NCBI GenBank assembly: GCA_028386065.3
Contig: JAKUCV010001313.1
Coordinates: 62,001-126,000 of the forward strand
DNA from: Turnera subulata
Lineage: Eukaryota; Streptophyta; Magnoliopsida; Malpighiales; Passifloraceae
Direction of reading: 5' to 3'
DNA: 64,000 bases
Shown: in pieces, positions 35,001 to 47,000 of the stretch
How positions within the stretch are numbered: position 1 is the stretch's first letter
Layout: every line of letters starts with the position of its first letter
The notes under the pieces: generated by a model
Databases searched by the model: none
Told to the model about the DNA's origin: nothing
The model's input: the letters and a program-made list of their open reading frames with translations, nothing else
Program-made: the position numbers and the translations under genes

Positions 35001-36565
35001 TTTACCCTGGATATTCGTTTCATTTCTTCAAGTGTGGAGCCTCAAGTTTTCTACATGGACCTGCAGGCAGAAAGTAGCGATCTCGTTGCATATGGACTCA
35101 TTCCTGAGTTTGTTGGGCGGTTTCCCATTTTAGTGAGTTTGGCTGCTTTAAATGAGGACCAACTTGTTCAGGTATGTTGCATATTTTCTAATTTTATTAT
35201 ATCCTGCAGTGGTTTATCACTTTTTTGGCCCAGGATTGTCTATTTAGGAGAGTAAAATAAAGCCCCACTTTTCTTTGAGCCTCACTATGTTTTCCTGTGT
35301 ATGAGAAACTTCCACCTTTTGTTTGTAAAAGTCAGGATCTTAATTTCAACCCCAGGAGTTCTTCACTATTTAATTTCTCTCCTTGTGTCAACAGCAAGTA
35401 CTTTGGGAAAATAATGGTGGACTTTTTTTGTACTATAGGTCCTTGTGGAGCCAAAAAATGCTCTTGGTAAACAGTACAAGAAGATGTTCAAGATGAATGA
35501 TGTAAGATTTCTGTTCTTTTTATTTTTGTTTTGACAATGCCGAAATTGTTTAAAAATATTTTTTCTAGCAGTTGAGGCTTCATATGGTGGCCCTGCATGG
35601 TGGTGTATTGATAGGCTTTATATTGGTTCAGGTTGAATTACATTTTACTGAGAATGCATTGAGACTGATTGCAAAGAAAGCGTTGGAAAAGAACACTGGT
35701 GCCCGAGGCTTAAGAGCCATATTAGAGAACATACTGACCGAGGCTATGTTTGAGGTATGTATCTTTGCTTCTTATCCAAGAGATGTCGATGCAAAATAGA
35801 AGTTTAGCCATCTCATTCACTCTTTTGCAATTCGTGGGGTTCTAGCTACAGCTTCAAAGGTTTCTATTTCTGGTACATTTGTAATGTGTGTGAAAAGAAT
35901 AAACAAGTTTGGACACTTTGCTACATGGGGAATGGCGAAACAATGCGTTCCTCTGCTTCCTATGAGACAATAAGCTTTGACATGAAACCTTGATTGCTAT
36001 GGATCGCCCTTTTTGTTGTATTATTGGTCCATAAAGTGGGGAGGAAAACAGTAAGCACTTTTTGAAATCCTAACCTGGATCATTTGAAGTGATTCTTTGG
36101 AGCAGACCCATAGGTCGATTCTTTTTTTTTTTTTTTTTTTGGTGGGAGGAGTTTTGTTTGTTTATAATATTTGGGTGGGCAGGTTCCAGATAACAAACCG
36201 GGAGCCGCTAGTATAACTGCGGTTTTGGTTGATGAAGAGGCTGTTGGGTCTCTGGATACACCGGGATGCGGAGCAAAAATTCTGGTGGGTCATGGTGCAT
36301 TGGAACGCAATTTTCAGGAAAGAAAGTTAAAAGAAGTGATGGTATTATGTTGTGCTTTTGCTTACTCTCTCTCTTTTTTTTTTTTTTTGTCTTTTGTTAT
36401 GGTATTATTGCTGGAACTTGTGATACTTGGAGGCCTGGCAAGAGGAGGAGGATTTGAGGAAGAATACTTAATGAAAGCTTGGTTTTGCAGGTTACGGGAG
36501 GAGTGACTGAACAAGGTGGGTTGCAGGGTGAAGAAACGCAGTCAAAAAGAGCAATGAGGTCGTAG
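32072..36565 (+). CDS. CLPX: Organellar ClpX-type AAA+ unfoldase (ClpP regulatory subunit)
   Basis: ClpX unfolds substrates using ATP and feeds them to ClpP; plant CLPX proteins are mitochondrial. Exons: 32072-32680, 32827-32894, 32973-33064, 33168-33247, 33359-33409, 33907-33981, 34067-34141, 34305-34367, 34646-34716, 34796-34895, 35067-35171, 35439-35501, 35632-35754, 36183-36341, 36491-36565. They give 602 residues. The first 35 or so (Arg/Ser-rich, few acids) fit a mitochondrial targeting peptide. C75, C78, C107 and C110 form a zinc-binding CxxC pair. Then Walker A GPTGSGKT (252-259), pore loop GYVGED (285-290), Walker B IVYIDEVD (313-320), ClpP-docking loop IGFG (401-404) and sensor 2 GARGLRA (507-513). 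Intron 4 has a GC donor (CAG then GCAACT at 33248). The acceptor of intron 2 is ambiguous: 32972 or 32990, both in frame, differing by six residues. Confidence 0.93.
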
Positions 36566-37357
36566 TAACCTGACCAGGTGTTTTGGTGGGGGTGATGTGT
36601 GTAAATAGTAAATACTACGTAATGGCGTGTTGTAAACAGTTAGGGTGAAAGGATGTATTATATTTTTATGTGGTAATAATGAAAATGTTTGAGTAGATCA
36701 TGTTTCCCTATGTACGACTTTTATTCTTATGTTTTGGGCTGATACGGAAGAAGCAAGCATATGATCATATGATATGATATGACTGCCCGTGATGCCCATC
36801 CTCCTCAGAAAGGGGGAAGGAAAATAATAAAAAGAAGAGAAGAGGGCATTGATTGAGAATACTGGGAATGGAGTAATAATCTTTGATAAGATGATATGAT
36901 GCAAGTGATGACAATGATATTGATATTAGTTTCTTTATAAGAAGGAAAAGGAAAAGTGATTAGTTGGTTAATCAGCGTAGGAAGATGAAGGTAGAATTGA
37001 ATACAACAAACACACCAGCACCACCTGCCACCCTTGGGGGGGCGGGGGGGGGGTGGGTGTTGAGCGGGGCCTCATTGGGGATGGGTTGGGTTGGGTTGGT
37101 GGAGGGATGGAGGGAGGGGGTCCATTTCATCTCTACTGTTACTACAAGAAAGAAAGCCCAATCTCAGAGGTTTGAACGTTTCCTCCACACAAGCACAAGA
37201 AGAACTCTTTTTGTTTCACAAAACTGTTAAGTGATAGTAGTAGTAGTGGTGTAGTAGTAGTCTTTGCAAAAAGTAATATTTAGTATAAATACAATACAAT
37301 ACGACGGCATGGCATTGGGCCATTATTGGCATCGCATCGCATCAGAGAGAGAGAGGG
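36566..37357. other. CLPX 3' region
   Basis: This holds the probable CLPX 3'UTR and AT-rich DNA, with a G-rich stretch near 37035-37115. No exon is seen. It ends at the target duplication of the LINE. Confidence 0.6.
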
Positions 37358-37366
37358 GTTTTGCCC

Positions 37367-37398
<32 letters not shown>

Positions 37399-37425
37399 GT
37401 GAAAACAGGGGCTTAGCGCCATTCA

Positions 37426-40400
37426 TTACATACACTCGATAGTTACAAATCTGGAGTCATTAGCTCCTATAATATCCTTAAACAAAAGCGATCTAATGTG
37501 ACTACAGGGGTTCTCATACCTTTCGGTATATCCCATCATCCCTATGCCCTTATTAGCATAGAAATCGGCACATGAGTTGGCTTCTCGATAGGCATGCATC
37601 ACCTCCACACTCCAATCGCGGTCCAAAAGTTCCTTGATCTTCTTACACAGAATGCTCATAGTAGTAGTATAAGTTGGGGTTTGTAAGATCAAGGAAACTG
37701 CAGTAGAAGAGTCCAATTCTAGTTCCACTTGTCTCATCCCTAGCTCCCATGCCAATTCCAATCCAGTTTTAGCAGCCCATAGCTCTGCTGTCAATGCATT
37801 ACACCACCCCACTCCTCCTGCAAAAGCACCCAAGAATGCACCATCTGAGTCTCTGACTATCCCACCCATCCCAGCGTGACCTGGGTTTCCTTTGCTCGCA
37901 CCATCTGTGTTTAATTTCACCCACCCCATCTTTGGCTTTTTCCAGAGAATGATCTTCTCCTCTCTACACGGCCTGCCAACATTATCACGGCTATAACAAG
38001 CCTTCAAATCCCTAATGAAGAGCCTGCAGGCTCTTAAACACACATCAATAGGCATCAAGTTACCTGGGGCAAAAACCCTATTGTTTCTACGTTTCCAAAT
38101 AAACCAACATACCACACCAAACACCACCTGCCAGTCATCCTTTTTATCAACTCCCATTCCCTTAATAAGATTACTATCTAGCCAAGCACACAAGTCTCCA
38201 GTAAAGAACAAATCAGACACATCAAACTCCTGTAAAAAATCTGTCCACAATAGTTTCGCCTCCACACAATCTCTTAGTACATGAATCACACTCTCGCTAC
38301 CAATTCCACACCATGGGCAAAGGTCCGAGGTAGCCAATCCCCTCTTTTGCCTTTGCAAGTTAGTCAGCAGCCTATCATGCGCAACTAGCCACAAGAAGGA
38401 GCGAATTCGTTGAGGGCCCTTCCAATTCCATATTTCCTTCCACACTCTACATTCTACCCCCCATCTGCTTGCATTCAAGTACTTGTAGGCAGCTCCCACT
38501 GAGAATAGGCCATTCTTCCCATTAGCCCAAACTACAAAATCTTGGGGATCCTCCAAGCAAGGTGGACACATAGCAAGGATCTTCTGGATCACTTCCTCTG
38601 GCAGAAACTGGCTCAATTTGTCCACAGCCCATAATCCATCTTCCCTTACAAACTCAATCACTTTTTTGTTCCCTTCCACTTCATCAATCTGGGTATCAAG
38701 GTCATCCAAAAGGTAACCGTGATCTTCTACCCACATGTCTCGCCAAAACTCAACCTCCTGGCCATTGGAGACAATCCATTTTAACCCCCCCTCAAATTTC
38801 TCCCACAACCCACGCAAACTCCTCCACAAATGCGAGACAATCTTGCTGTCCTTCATGCACCATTCGCCATCAACTTCCTTCCAATACTTAGCCATCATCA
38901 CCTGAACCCACAATTGCCTATGATTAGTGATCATAGTCCATATGAGTTTCAGCAAAAAGGCTTCATTATTGCTTCTCATGTCCCTGATTCCTAGGCCTCC
39001 AACATTCTTAGGTTGACAGACCACTTCCCATTTCACTAAATGAATCTTACTTCGGTTTTCATCTCCACCCCATATAAACCTTCGGCATAGTTTGTCAATC
39101 TCATCACAGATGCCTGATGGCAAGCAAGTACTTTGCATCGTGTAGCATGGCACAGCGTTAAGGACTGACTGACACAATGTAATTCTACCGGCAAAGGACA
39201 GATTTGTTACCTTCCATTTAGTCAGATTTTGCTGTACTCGCTCCACCACACTCCCATATGTAGCTTTAGTAACCCGGCCATGAAGAAGTGGAACCCCTAG
39301 GTACTTGCCAAAGTCTCTTGTGAGAGTGAATCCACACGCTGCAGCCCATTTGCGCCTCTCTATATTGTTCACATTCTCGGAAAAGAGGATCCGTGATTTC
39401 TCAAGACTCACCTTCTGGCCAGAAGCCTCACAAAACTTCTGTAGACAGCGTTGAATAACTCGTACTTGCTTTGTTGTTGCTTCCGCAAAAAGCAGGAGAT
39501 CATCTGCAAAGAGTAAATGTGAAATCTTCGGGCCATCGGATCTGAATTGAAAGGGCACCCATTCTCCTTCCTGCACGACATCTGAGATAATATGTGAAAA
39601 TTTTTCCATGCACATCACAAAAATATAGGGCGACAAAGGATCTCCTTGTCTTAGTCCCCTAGATGCTTGGAAGGCCTCGGATGTTGATCCGTTCCATAAC
39701 AGTTGGAAAGATGGACTGCGGACGCATACCATAATCAACTCACACACCCTCCTTGGTATTCCAGTTTCATACAATGTAGTCTCCACAAAGTCCCAATTCA
39801 GTCTGTCATATGCTTTTTCGAGATCAATCTTCAGAGACATGTACTTTCTAGCCTTCTTTTTCCCTTTGAATGAGTGCATAATTTCTTGGGCAATGATGAT
39901 ATTATCCACAATCTGTCTTCCGGCCACAAAACTGCTTTGATTCTCACTAATTATGGTGGGCAAAATTGGTTTCACAAGGTTCACCAGCACTTTAGAAACA
40001 ATTTTGTAGCTTACATTGCATAAGCTAATAGGCCTAAATTGCCTAATACTGTCAGGTATGGGTACCTTGGGAATAAGTACAAGGAAGGTTGCATTCACTT
40101 TCTGTAGATCCTCCTGGCCATTCAAAAAATTTCGGACAAATTCAATAACATCCGCACCCACAATCTGCCACTGGGACTGATAGAAAAGGGCCGGATACCC
40201 ATCTGGACCTGGGGCCTTCAATGGTCCCATGTCTTTAACCGCATGATAGATAAGCTCATCAGTAATCTCCATATTCAACATCGCCTCGTCTTCTGGAGTA
40301 AGGGCAGGAAATTGTGATTGAGTGACAAGTCTAGCTGGGGTTGCCATTTCGCTGGTGTATAAGTCCTTGAAAAAGGTCACAGCATGTTGTTGTATCTCCT

Positions 40401-41570
40401 GGGCATTCCATATCCATTCGCCGAAGTTATTTTTCAGTGCCTCAATTCTGTTCCTTCTCCTACGTATGATTGCCGAAAGATGATAGAATCTAGTATTTCT
40501 ATCTCCCTCAAGCAACCAACGTACTCTTGACTTTTGATGCCATAGAATCTCTTCCTGGGCCAATGTTTTATGATACTCAATGGACAGCTCCTCTTCTAAA
40601 TTGTATAAATGCGGGTTAGGACGGGTGGCAAGGGCCTTTTGAACACCATTTAATCTAGCCAGAAGACTTCTTTTCCTGTAAAAGATATTGCCAAAGACTT
40701 CCTTATTCCATTTGCATAATGAATCCTGCAGCGTAGCAAGGGCCTCAGCTAAATGAGTATTCCTTCTCCAACCAGTTTTCAATACCTCCTGAAAGTGCTC
40801 ATGTTGTAGCCACGCAGCTTCGAACCTAAATGGTTTGATCTTTGAGACAGCGCCAGTACCCACTTGAACATCTAGCAAAATCGGGTGATGATCCGACTTT
40901 ATTCGTGGAAGGTTTCGAATCACTGCTTCCGCAAAGAGTAAGCTCCACTGCGCATTACAAACCACCCTATCCAATCTTTCATATATCCTATCAAGACCAG
41001 CTCTCTTTGGACCTCGCCATGTGAACTTAGGACCAACAGCCCCTGCATCGAACAGATTACATTCCTCCAACCTATCGTTGAACCATTGACACCGGCTAAT
41101 ATCTGCAGGCAGCCCTCCTTTCTTCTCCTCCGACAGCATGATATCATTGAAATCTCCCATGACTGCCCAAGGACTGTCGATGTCCCCACTGACTCGGATT
41201 AAATCCCTCCAAAACTGCTCTTTTTGGCTTGGGTTAGGGTTGACATACACCATTGTTAAATGCCAAACAACACCATTTTTTCTGAGATTTGGGCATGAAT
41301 GAGCTGTGAAGTAGTTTCCAGCACAACAAAGTCCTCTACAATTCTCCGACTAAGGATCCATAATCCTCCCGAGAATCCACATGCATCAACACGGGCAATC
41401 CATTCCAAACCTAACCTCCTCACCACTCTATCAGCAGATTCCCCACTAATTTTGGGTTCAGCAAGAACTATCAACTCAGGGTTATGAATTCGAATTAAGT
41501 CAGTCAAGATGCTGTGGAGTCTTGTACTCCGAGCTCCACGGCAGTTCCAATATAAAAATCTATCTATCAT
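37426..41570 (-). pseudogene. LINE ORF2: endonuclease, reverse transcriptase, RNase H (one frameshift)
   Basis: ORF2 proteins nick target DNA and reverse-transcribe the element. The frame starts at 41570 (MIDRFLYWNCRGARS, start of an APE-type endonuclease) and stops after 104 codons. The homologous reading continues in another frame at 41253 for 1,275 uninterrupted codons. The shift maps to a run of six A on the coding strand (plus-strand 41276-41281). Domains in order: endonuclease (VMGDFNDI, KSDHHPILLD), reverse transcriptase (QFRPISLCNVSYKIVSK, IDLEKAYDRLNW, FADDLLLFAEAT), zinc-binding zf-RVT (WKGPQRIRSFLWL, LCPWCGIGSESVIHVLRDC) and RNase H (LNTDGASKGNPGHAG, ALTAELWAAKTGLELA, ELDSSTA). All catalytic landmarks look present, so the single shift seems to be the only major lesion. 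Confidence 0.9.
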
Positions 41571-41592
41571 TTAAAAGAGCAGAATGCAGAAC

Positions 41593-43260
41593 TCAATCAA
41601 TTCTAATAGCAGTAGAACCAGGAGAAGTACTTGCCTGTTTCTCTGTATCGCCTTCATCACTAAGAATGACACATTCAGCTACCATAGTATCTGCACTCTC
41701 GGTCTCCAGCAAATCATCAGGATCAGGTGGTCTGCCAGCACTAACAATCCCCAAATTGGAGCACTGATCCGCAACCTGCTGTTGAACATCCATCAGGCCG
41801 GAATCACTTTTCATTTTTGGTTGCTGTGAAGTGCTTCCTTGAGTGCCTCGAGTCCTGTTAGTAATGTCCTTCAACGGGAGTTTGTGTTTGTCTTTTGCAT
41901 TCATTGCGTTGGATCCTCCCAAATCCATCATCCCACGACCCTCCACCATATGCACCCCTCCCTGAGTCCCAACATCCACATTGTAGTTTTTCTGGGATGC
42001 ATTCTTCTTGTCTTTCTTCATATCATCAAACACTTTCCTACCCAAATCAGGTCGCATTAAGATTTCCACACGCACATCAGGCTTCTCACTCATGATTTTC
42101 TCGTTCTCAATATCTGCATCAGCAAGTACAGCAAATCGTGATTTACCACTCTCCATTGCCTTTCCACCCCTCTGCAATTGAGCAGTCTCAGGAATTTTCT
42201 TATTTCTAACTCTCTTCTGCACCAGCATCCACTGCCCGCGTGGTTCGAAGACCTCAGGCCTGGCGCGAGGGATAGCCGCTCCTTGGTAATAGCATGGTTT
42301 CACTGGCTGTGGTTCCTGGAACTCTTCATGGGGCCCTTCATCGTTAGCCTCCATATTAGGACACTCCTCTGCCTTATGCCCATACAGTCCACATCCAAAA
42401 CAGATCAAGTGTAATCCCTCATATTCGACCCTCCAGACCTTCCTTCCATTACGAAATTTGGCCACAAGGGGCTTAGTCAAATCGACTTCAACACAGACTT
42501 TGGCGAACTCAGCGCGCTCTCCAGCAAGAGTGGCTCGATCAATCCTCAAGGTTCTCCCTAGTTTATTTCCAATCCGATGCAGCGCCTTGTCCTCATAAAA
42601 TTCCATACCAAGGTAAGGTATATGGACCCAGGCAGCAACCCTCTCAATTGACGCCTCAAATGGATCGAAACCAGGGTGCCACTTCCTTACCGTAAGGTAA
42701 TGGTCTGCCACTGTCCATGGTCCGCCAGCGAATACAGTGTTATAGTCCTCCACACAGGCCATGTTCACAAGAAAGAAGTCATTACCCATAGCTGCGAGTG
42801 TATAGGGGCGACGGGTAGACCACAGTGAGTTCAGTCGGTTTTGCAGAAACCTATACCCAACTCTCTTGCCCAGCACCTTCACGATCAGAGCATGCTTCCA
42901 GCGACCATACATGTGGCGCTTTTCGGCTGCTGAGAACCGAACAGAAGGGCACTCTGGATCGTCAACTTCATCCTCCGAGTCAGAGACTACATAGTCGTAC
43001 TCATCGTACTCAGGTAGCTCAGGTTGTTCCTCCATCACCGTGTCCGGCACAACAGACCCCAGCAGCATCTCTTTGAAGGAGTTTTTCCTCTTCGAGGTTT
43101 CAGAGCTTTCCACTCCAACCCCTATCCCAGGTACAGAGTTCCCTCCACGCCCGCTTAAACCAGTGCCCAGCCTCACCTTCTTGTGGCTATGACCAAGATC
43201 ATCGTCACTTTTAGCGTTCTCCCCCTCTTCCATTAGGGATGGAGGATCCCCTGTCGTCAT
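41593..43260 (-). CDS. LINE ORF1: DUF4283 and zinc-knuckle RNA-binding protein
   Basis: An intact frame of 555 residues. ORF1 proteins of plant LINEs bind the element RNA to form the retrotransposition particle. A DUF4283-type region lies at about residues 105-265 (RFLQNRLNSLWS, GGPWTVADHYLTVRKWHPGF, AAWVHIPYLGMEFY). It is followed by a CCHC knuckle CFGCGLYGHKAEEC. The C-terminal half is polar and low in conservation. The ATG at 43258-43260 is the first of the long frame and lies about 123 bases from the 5' end of the element. Confidence 0.88.
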   Translation of the reverse strand: MTTGDPPSLMEEGENAKSDDDLGHSHKKVRLGTGLSGRGGNSVPGIGVGVESSETSKRKNSFKEMLLGSVVPDTVMEEQPELPEYDEYDYVVSDSEDEVDDPECPSVRFSAAEKRHMYGRWKHALIVKVLGKRVGYRFLQNRLNSLWSTRRPYTLAAMGNDFFLVNMACVEDYNTVFAGGPWTVADHYLTVRKWHPGFDPFEASIERVAAWVHIPYLGMEFYEDKALHRIGNKLGRTLRIDRATLAGERAEFAKVCVEVDLTKPLVAKFRNGRKVWRVEYEGLHLICFGCGLYGHKAEECPNMEANDEGPHEEFQEPQPVKPCYYQGAAIPRARPEVFEPRGQWMLVQKRVRNKKIPETAQLQRGGKAMESGKSRFAVLADADIENEKIMSEKPDVRVEILMRPDLGRKVFDDMKKDKKNASQKNYNVDVGTQGGVHMVEGRGMMDLGGSNAMNAKDKHKLPLKDITNRTRGTQGSTSQQPKMKSDSGLMDVQQQVADQCSNLGIVSAGRPPDPDDLLETESADTMVAECVILSDEGDTEKQASTSPGSTAIRID

Positions 43261-43395
43261 ACTCTTGTTGCCACCAAGTGTTTGTGAAAAAGTCTAACCG
43301 AAAGCTCACTGTAATAACTATTAGGAAAAGAGAGAAACTCACGCGCTATCACGCGCTAGATTCGGTATATGGTGCTCCGTTGTGTTTTGCCCGTT

Positions 43396-44004
43396 CTTCT
43401 TTCTTGGTTAAGATTATTATTATTAAAAGTAAAACCTCGATTCCACACAAACAAACAACACACGCAGGTTTTTCGTCGAGCTCTCTTCTCACCCCAAAAA
43501 TCATCATCATCGTCATCAAATAAATAAAAAAAAAAAGAAAATCATCAACAAATCAATCCCTACTACTGGACTGGACTGGACACTGGTAACTGGTACCTCA
43601 CTACTTAATCCTTCTCCCCTCTGCATTCCCTTTTGCCTTTCCTCTTTTTTTCTTTTGTTGTAAAAAAAAAAAAATCGTATTTATTTCACTGCTCTCCCTC
43701 TGCTATCTATTCTACCCAACCTGCTTCTTCTTCTTCTTTTGTATGTTTTCCTTTCTCCTTTATGTAATCGCACACCGCACTTCTCTGCTCTCTGATTCTT
43801 CGCTTCGCTAGTAAGGGTTTGGGCATTCCAATCAGCTTTATTTATTTTATTTTACTGCAACAAATATATATATATATATATGCCTTAGGGTTTTTCTTCT
43901 TCCTCTCTCTCTCTCTCTCTCTCTCTGTGTCCACTTAACTTTTTTGCTCTTCTTCTTCTTCTTAGGTTGTCGACACAGACGCTTTGTCTGCCGACCTAAT
44001 AACC
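43396..44004 (+). promoter_or_regulatory. CAND1 upstream region and leader
   Basis: This 609-base stretch separates the LINE from the CAND1 ATG. It holds an (AT)n run (about 43865-43880) and a pyrimidine tract with (CT)n at about 43903-43926, typical of plant leaders close to the transcription start. No clear TATA box could be assigned. Confidence 0.45.
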
Positions 44005-47000
44005 ATGGCGAATCTACAGATTACCGGTATTCTCGAGAAGGTATTCTACTCTACATCCCTTTCGCTTCCCCTCCCTCTTTGTATCTCTGCTCTCTCTCTC
44101 TCTTTTTTTTTAAAAAAAAAAAATTAAACAGATAATTGGACTGTGATGATGGTTGACCCCTCCTGAAGCATTGTCTCTTTTGTGTGTGTGTTTGTTTTTG
44201 CCCCGAAAAAGATGACGGGTAAGGATAAAGATTACAGATATATGGCAACCTCCGATTTGCTGAGCGAGTTGAACAAGGAGGGATTCAAAGCCGACTCCGA
44301 TTTGGAGATTAAGTTGGCCAATATTGTCCTCCAGCAACTCGATGATGTTGCCGGCGATGTTTCTGGCCTCGCCGTCAAGTGGTACTCTCTCCCCCCTCCC
44401 TCCTTCCTTTATATTTTTTTCCTTCCCTGCCACCCCCCAGAAAAGCAAAACAATATACAAAATGTACTGTCCCTCTGTGTGTCTGTGTGTGCGTGTTTTC
44501 CAGTAAGACGATTGTTATTCTAATGCATGCCTCTTTTATCTCTTTGTTCTTCTCTTCAGTCTTGCTCCCTTGGTCAAGAAGGTCAGCGAGGAACGAGTTG
44601 TTGAAATGACCAATAAACTCTGTGACAAATTGCTACATGGCAAAGATCAGCATCGTGACATTGCCAGCATTGCTCTCAAGACTATCATCGCTGAAGTCAC
44701 CACCTCTTCTCTTGCTCAGTCCATTATCCTCTCCATGTGTCCCCAGCTGATTAAAGGAATTACTGCTCCAGTTAGTTCCCCCAAAACTCCTTTTTATTGT
44801 CCAACATTTTCTCTCTCTACACTTGCCTTTTCTCTTATTATCTCTTTGCTTCCCTCAGGGAATGAGCTCAGAGATCAAGTGCGAGTCCCTTGATATCTTA
44901 TGCGATGTCCTTCACAAGTTTGGAAACTTGATGGCAGCGGACCATGAGTTGCTTCTAAATGCTCTCCTGTCACAGTTGAATTCCAATCAAGCCAGTGTCA
45001 GAAAGAAGACGGTTTCTTGCATTGGTAAGATTATACTCGCAACTGATTGATTTCTGCAGCATATGAATAGTGTGAAGTTATTGCCTCATTGCCCGCTTAT
45101 GCTTGTCGCACTTGTGCCTGCAACTTGTTAACACTGAGTTGTAACTCAAATTTTCAAGTTTGTTGTTTTTCTCCTCTTAAATCCCCTTAGGCATTTGTTA
45201 ATAGCATGCCGCCTTTTGTGGAATTGACAGTGACAATGTAGAATACCCAACCACTCAAATGTTTGCCTAATTCTCTTGCTGATGTGGTTCTAAGTTTATT
45301 AGAACGAGAATGTAGCAGATCCTTGCCAATAGAGATTTTGAGGAACACATTGCATTATATGTCTGCCTACTGTTATATTCAGGGAATCCAAATAATCTGT
45401 GGTGGCACTTGTTATGCAAACTCCATCTGAGACGACTAATCTATCCTTTATTCTTTGGCTTCAGCCTCTCTTTCTTCTAGCTTGTCAGATGATTTGTTGG
45501 CCAAAGCAACAGTGGAAGTTGTTCGGAATTTGAGAATTAAGGGTGCAAAACCTGAGATGACTCGTACAAACATTCAAATGATTGGTGCTTTAAGGTAAGC
45601 TATGTGTTCACTATGTGGTACTAAATTGTGTAATTTATCTGCCATTCTTATGCCCGTGCATGTGCTTGGCCATGTATTAAAACTGCTCCCGTGGATGAAG
45701 TTGAATTATAAATTTAGCTTTTTATTACAGAGAATGATCCACTATGTTTGCTCTCAAAAGCTGAATTAACTGTTTTCTTACCCGTAAGAATGTCATGATG
45801 TTTCAGCCGTGCAGTGGGATATCGTTTTGGGCCCCATCTTGGAGATACTGTGCCTGTTCTTATTAATTACTGCACAACGGCATCAGAGAATGATGAGGAA
45901 CTTCGTGAATATAGCTTGCAGGTACCTTATATCCCTTACTTCCTATTTCATGTAAGCAATTACATATATTTTGATTGTTTTGTAATCATGCTTTGTACCA
46001 TCATGCGTTAAATTGTGCTTTCAGGCACTGGAGAGTTTTCTGCTCAGGTGTCCCAGGGACATTGTTGTGTATTGTGATGAAATTCTTAATCTTGCTTTGG
46101 AGTATCTTAGTTATGATCCAAACTTTACGGACAACATGGAAGAAGATACTGATGATGAGAATCATGAGGAGGAGGAAGATGAGTATGTTTTCTGCAGTTT
46201 GGATGACCAAATATATATTCTTGATATGGTAGCTATATTGATATTTATGGTTGTTTTGCAGTGAAAGTGCAAATGAATACACGGACGATGAAGATGTCAG
46301 CTGGAAAGTTCGCAGGGCAGCAGCCAAATGCTTAGCTGCATTGATTGTTTCTCGTCCCGAACTTCTGTCCAAGTTATATGAGGAGGTGTGTCAGCACGTA
46401 TTCGGAAATTCTTTGTTCTGTTGCTGGTTGTTTTCTTTCTTGGCTTGTACTCTTTCTTTTTTCCATATCTTTACTTAATTCATTTTTCACCTTCTCCAGG
46501 CCTGCCCTAAATTGATTGATAGATTTAAAGAAAGAGAAGAAAATGTCAAGGTAAGCCTAACCTATTTGTTTTACATATCTACTTGCTGCTCTTCTTAATG
46601 CTAATCAGATTTTATTTTGATGCAGATGGATGTATTCAGTACATTCATTGAGCTACTGCGTCAAACTGGAAATGTTACTAAAGGACAGATTGACACAAAC
46701 GAATCAAGGTAAATTGACCTTTGTGTTTTTCTTGTTTTATTCCAAAAACAAAGCTTATTGTTTACATTGTTTGATTAAAATTTTTCCTTATATGTACGCA
46801 ACACATTTGTTAACAGAATGCTTGCTTTTCAAACTGTCATAGTTTGTTTGTTTGTTGTAGTACTACCTCATAGTAGATTGTTTTTGTTAAGTGTTGTATA
46901 TATGGTAGGACCTCACCAGTGGCTCCTCTCTCATTTTCTATCAAAATTTTCTCTGTTTGTCCTCGATATGTAATGCTGCATTATGGCATTAAAAGTCATG

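Larger units (their letters stand above)
37370..43383 (-). mobile_element. Nearly full-length L1-type LINE (non-LTR retrotransposon)
   Basis: The element is about 6.0 kb on the minus strand. Its 3' end is a poly(A) tail, seen as a T run up to 37397. The direct repeat GTTTTGCCCGTT lies at 37358-37369 and 43384-43395 and is read as a 12-bp target-site duplication, the hallmark of target-primed reverse transcription. A 5' leader of about 123 bp precedes ORF1, followed by ORF2 after 22 bases, so little or no 5' truncation is apparent. It sits between CLPX and CAND1, ending about 620 bases before the CAND1 start and reading away from it. Confidence 0.93.
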
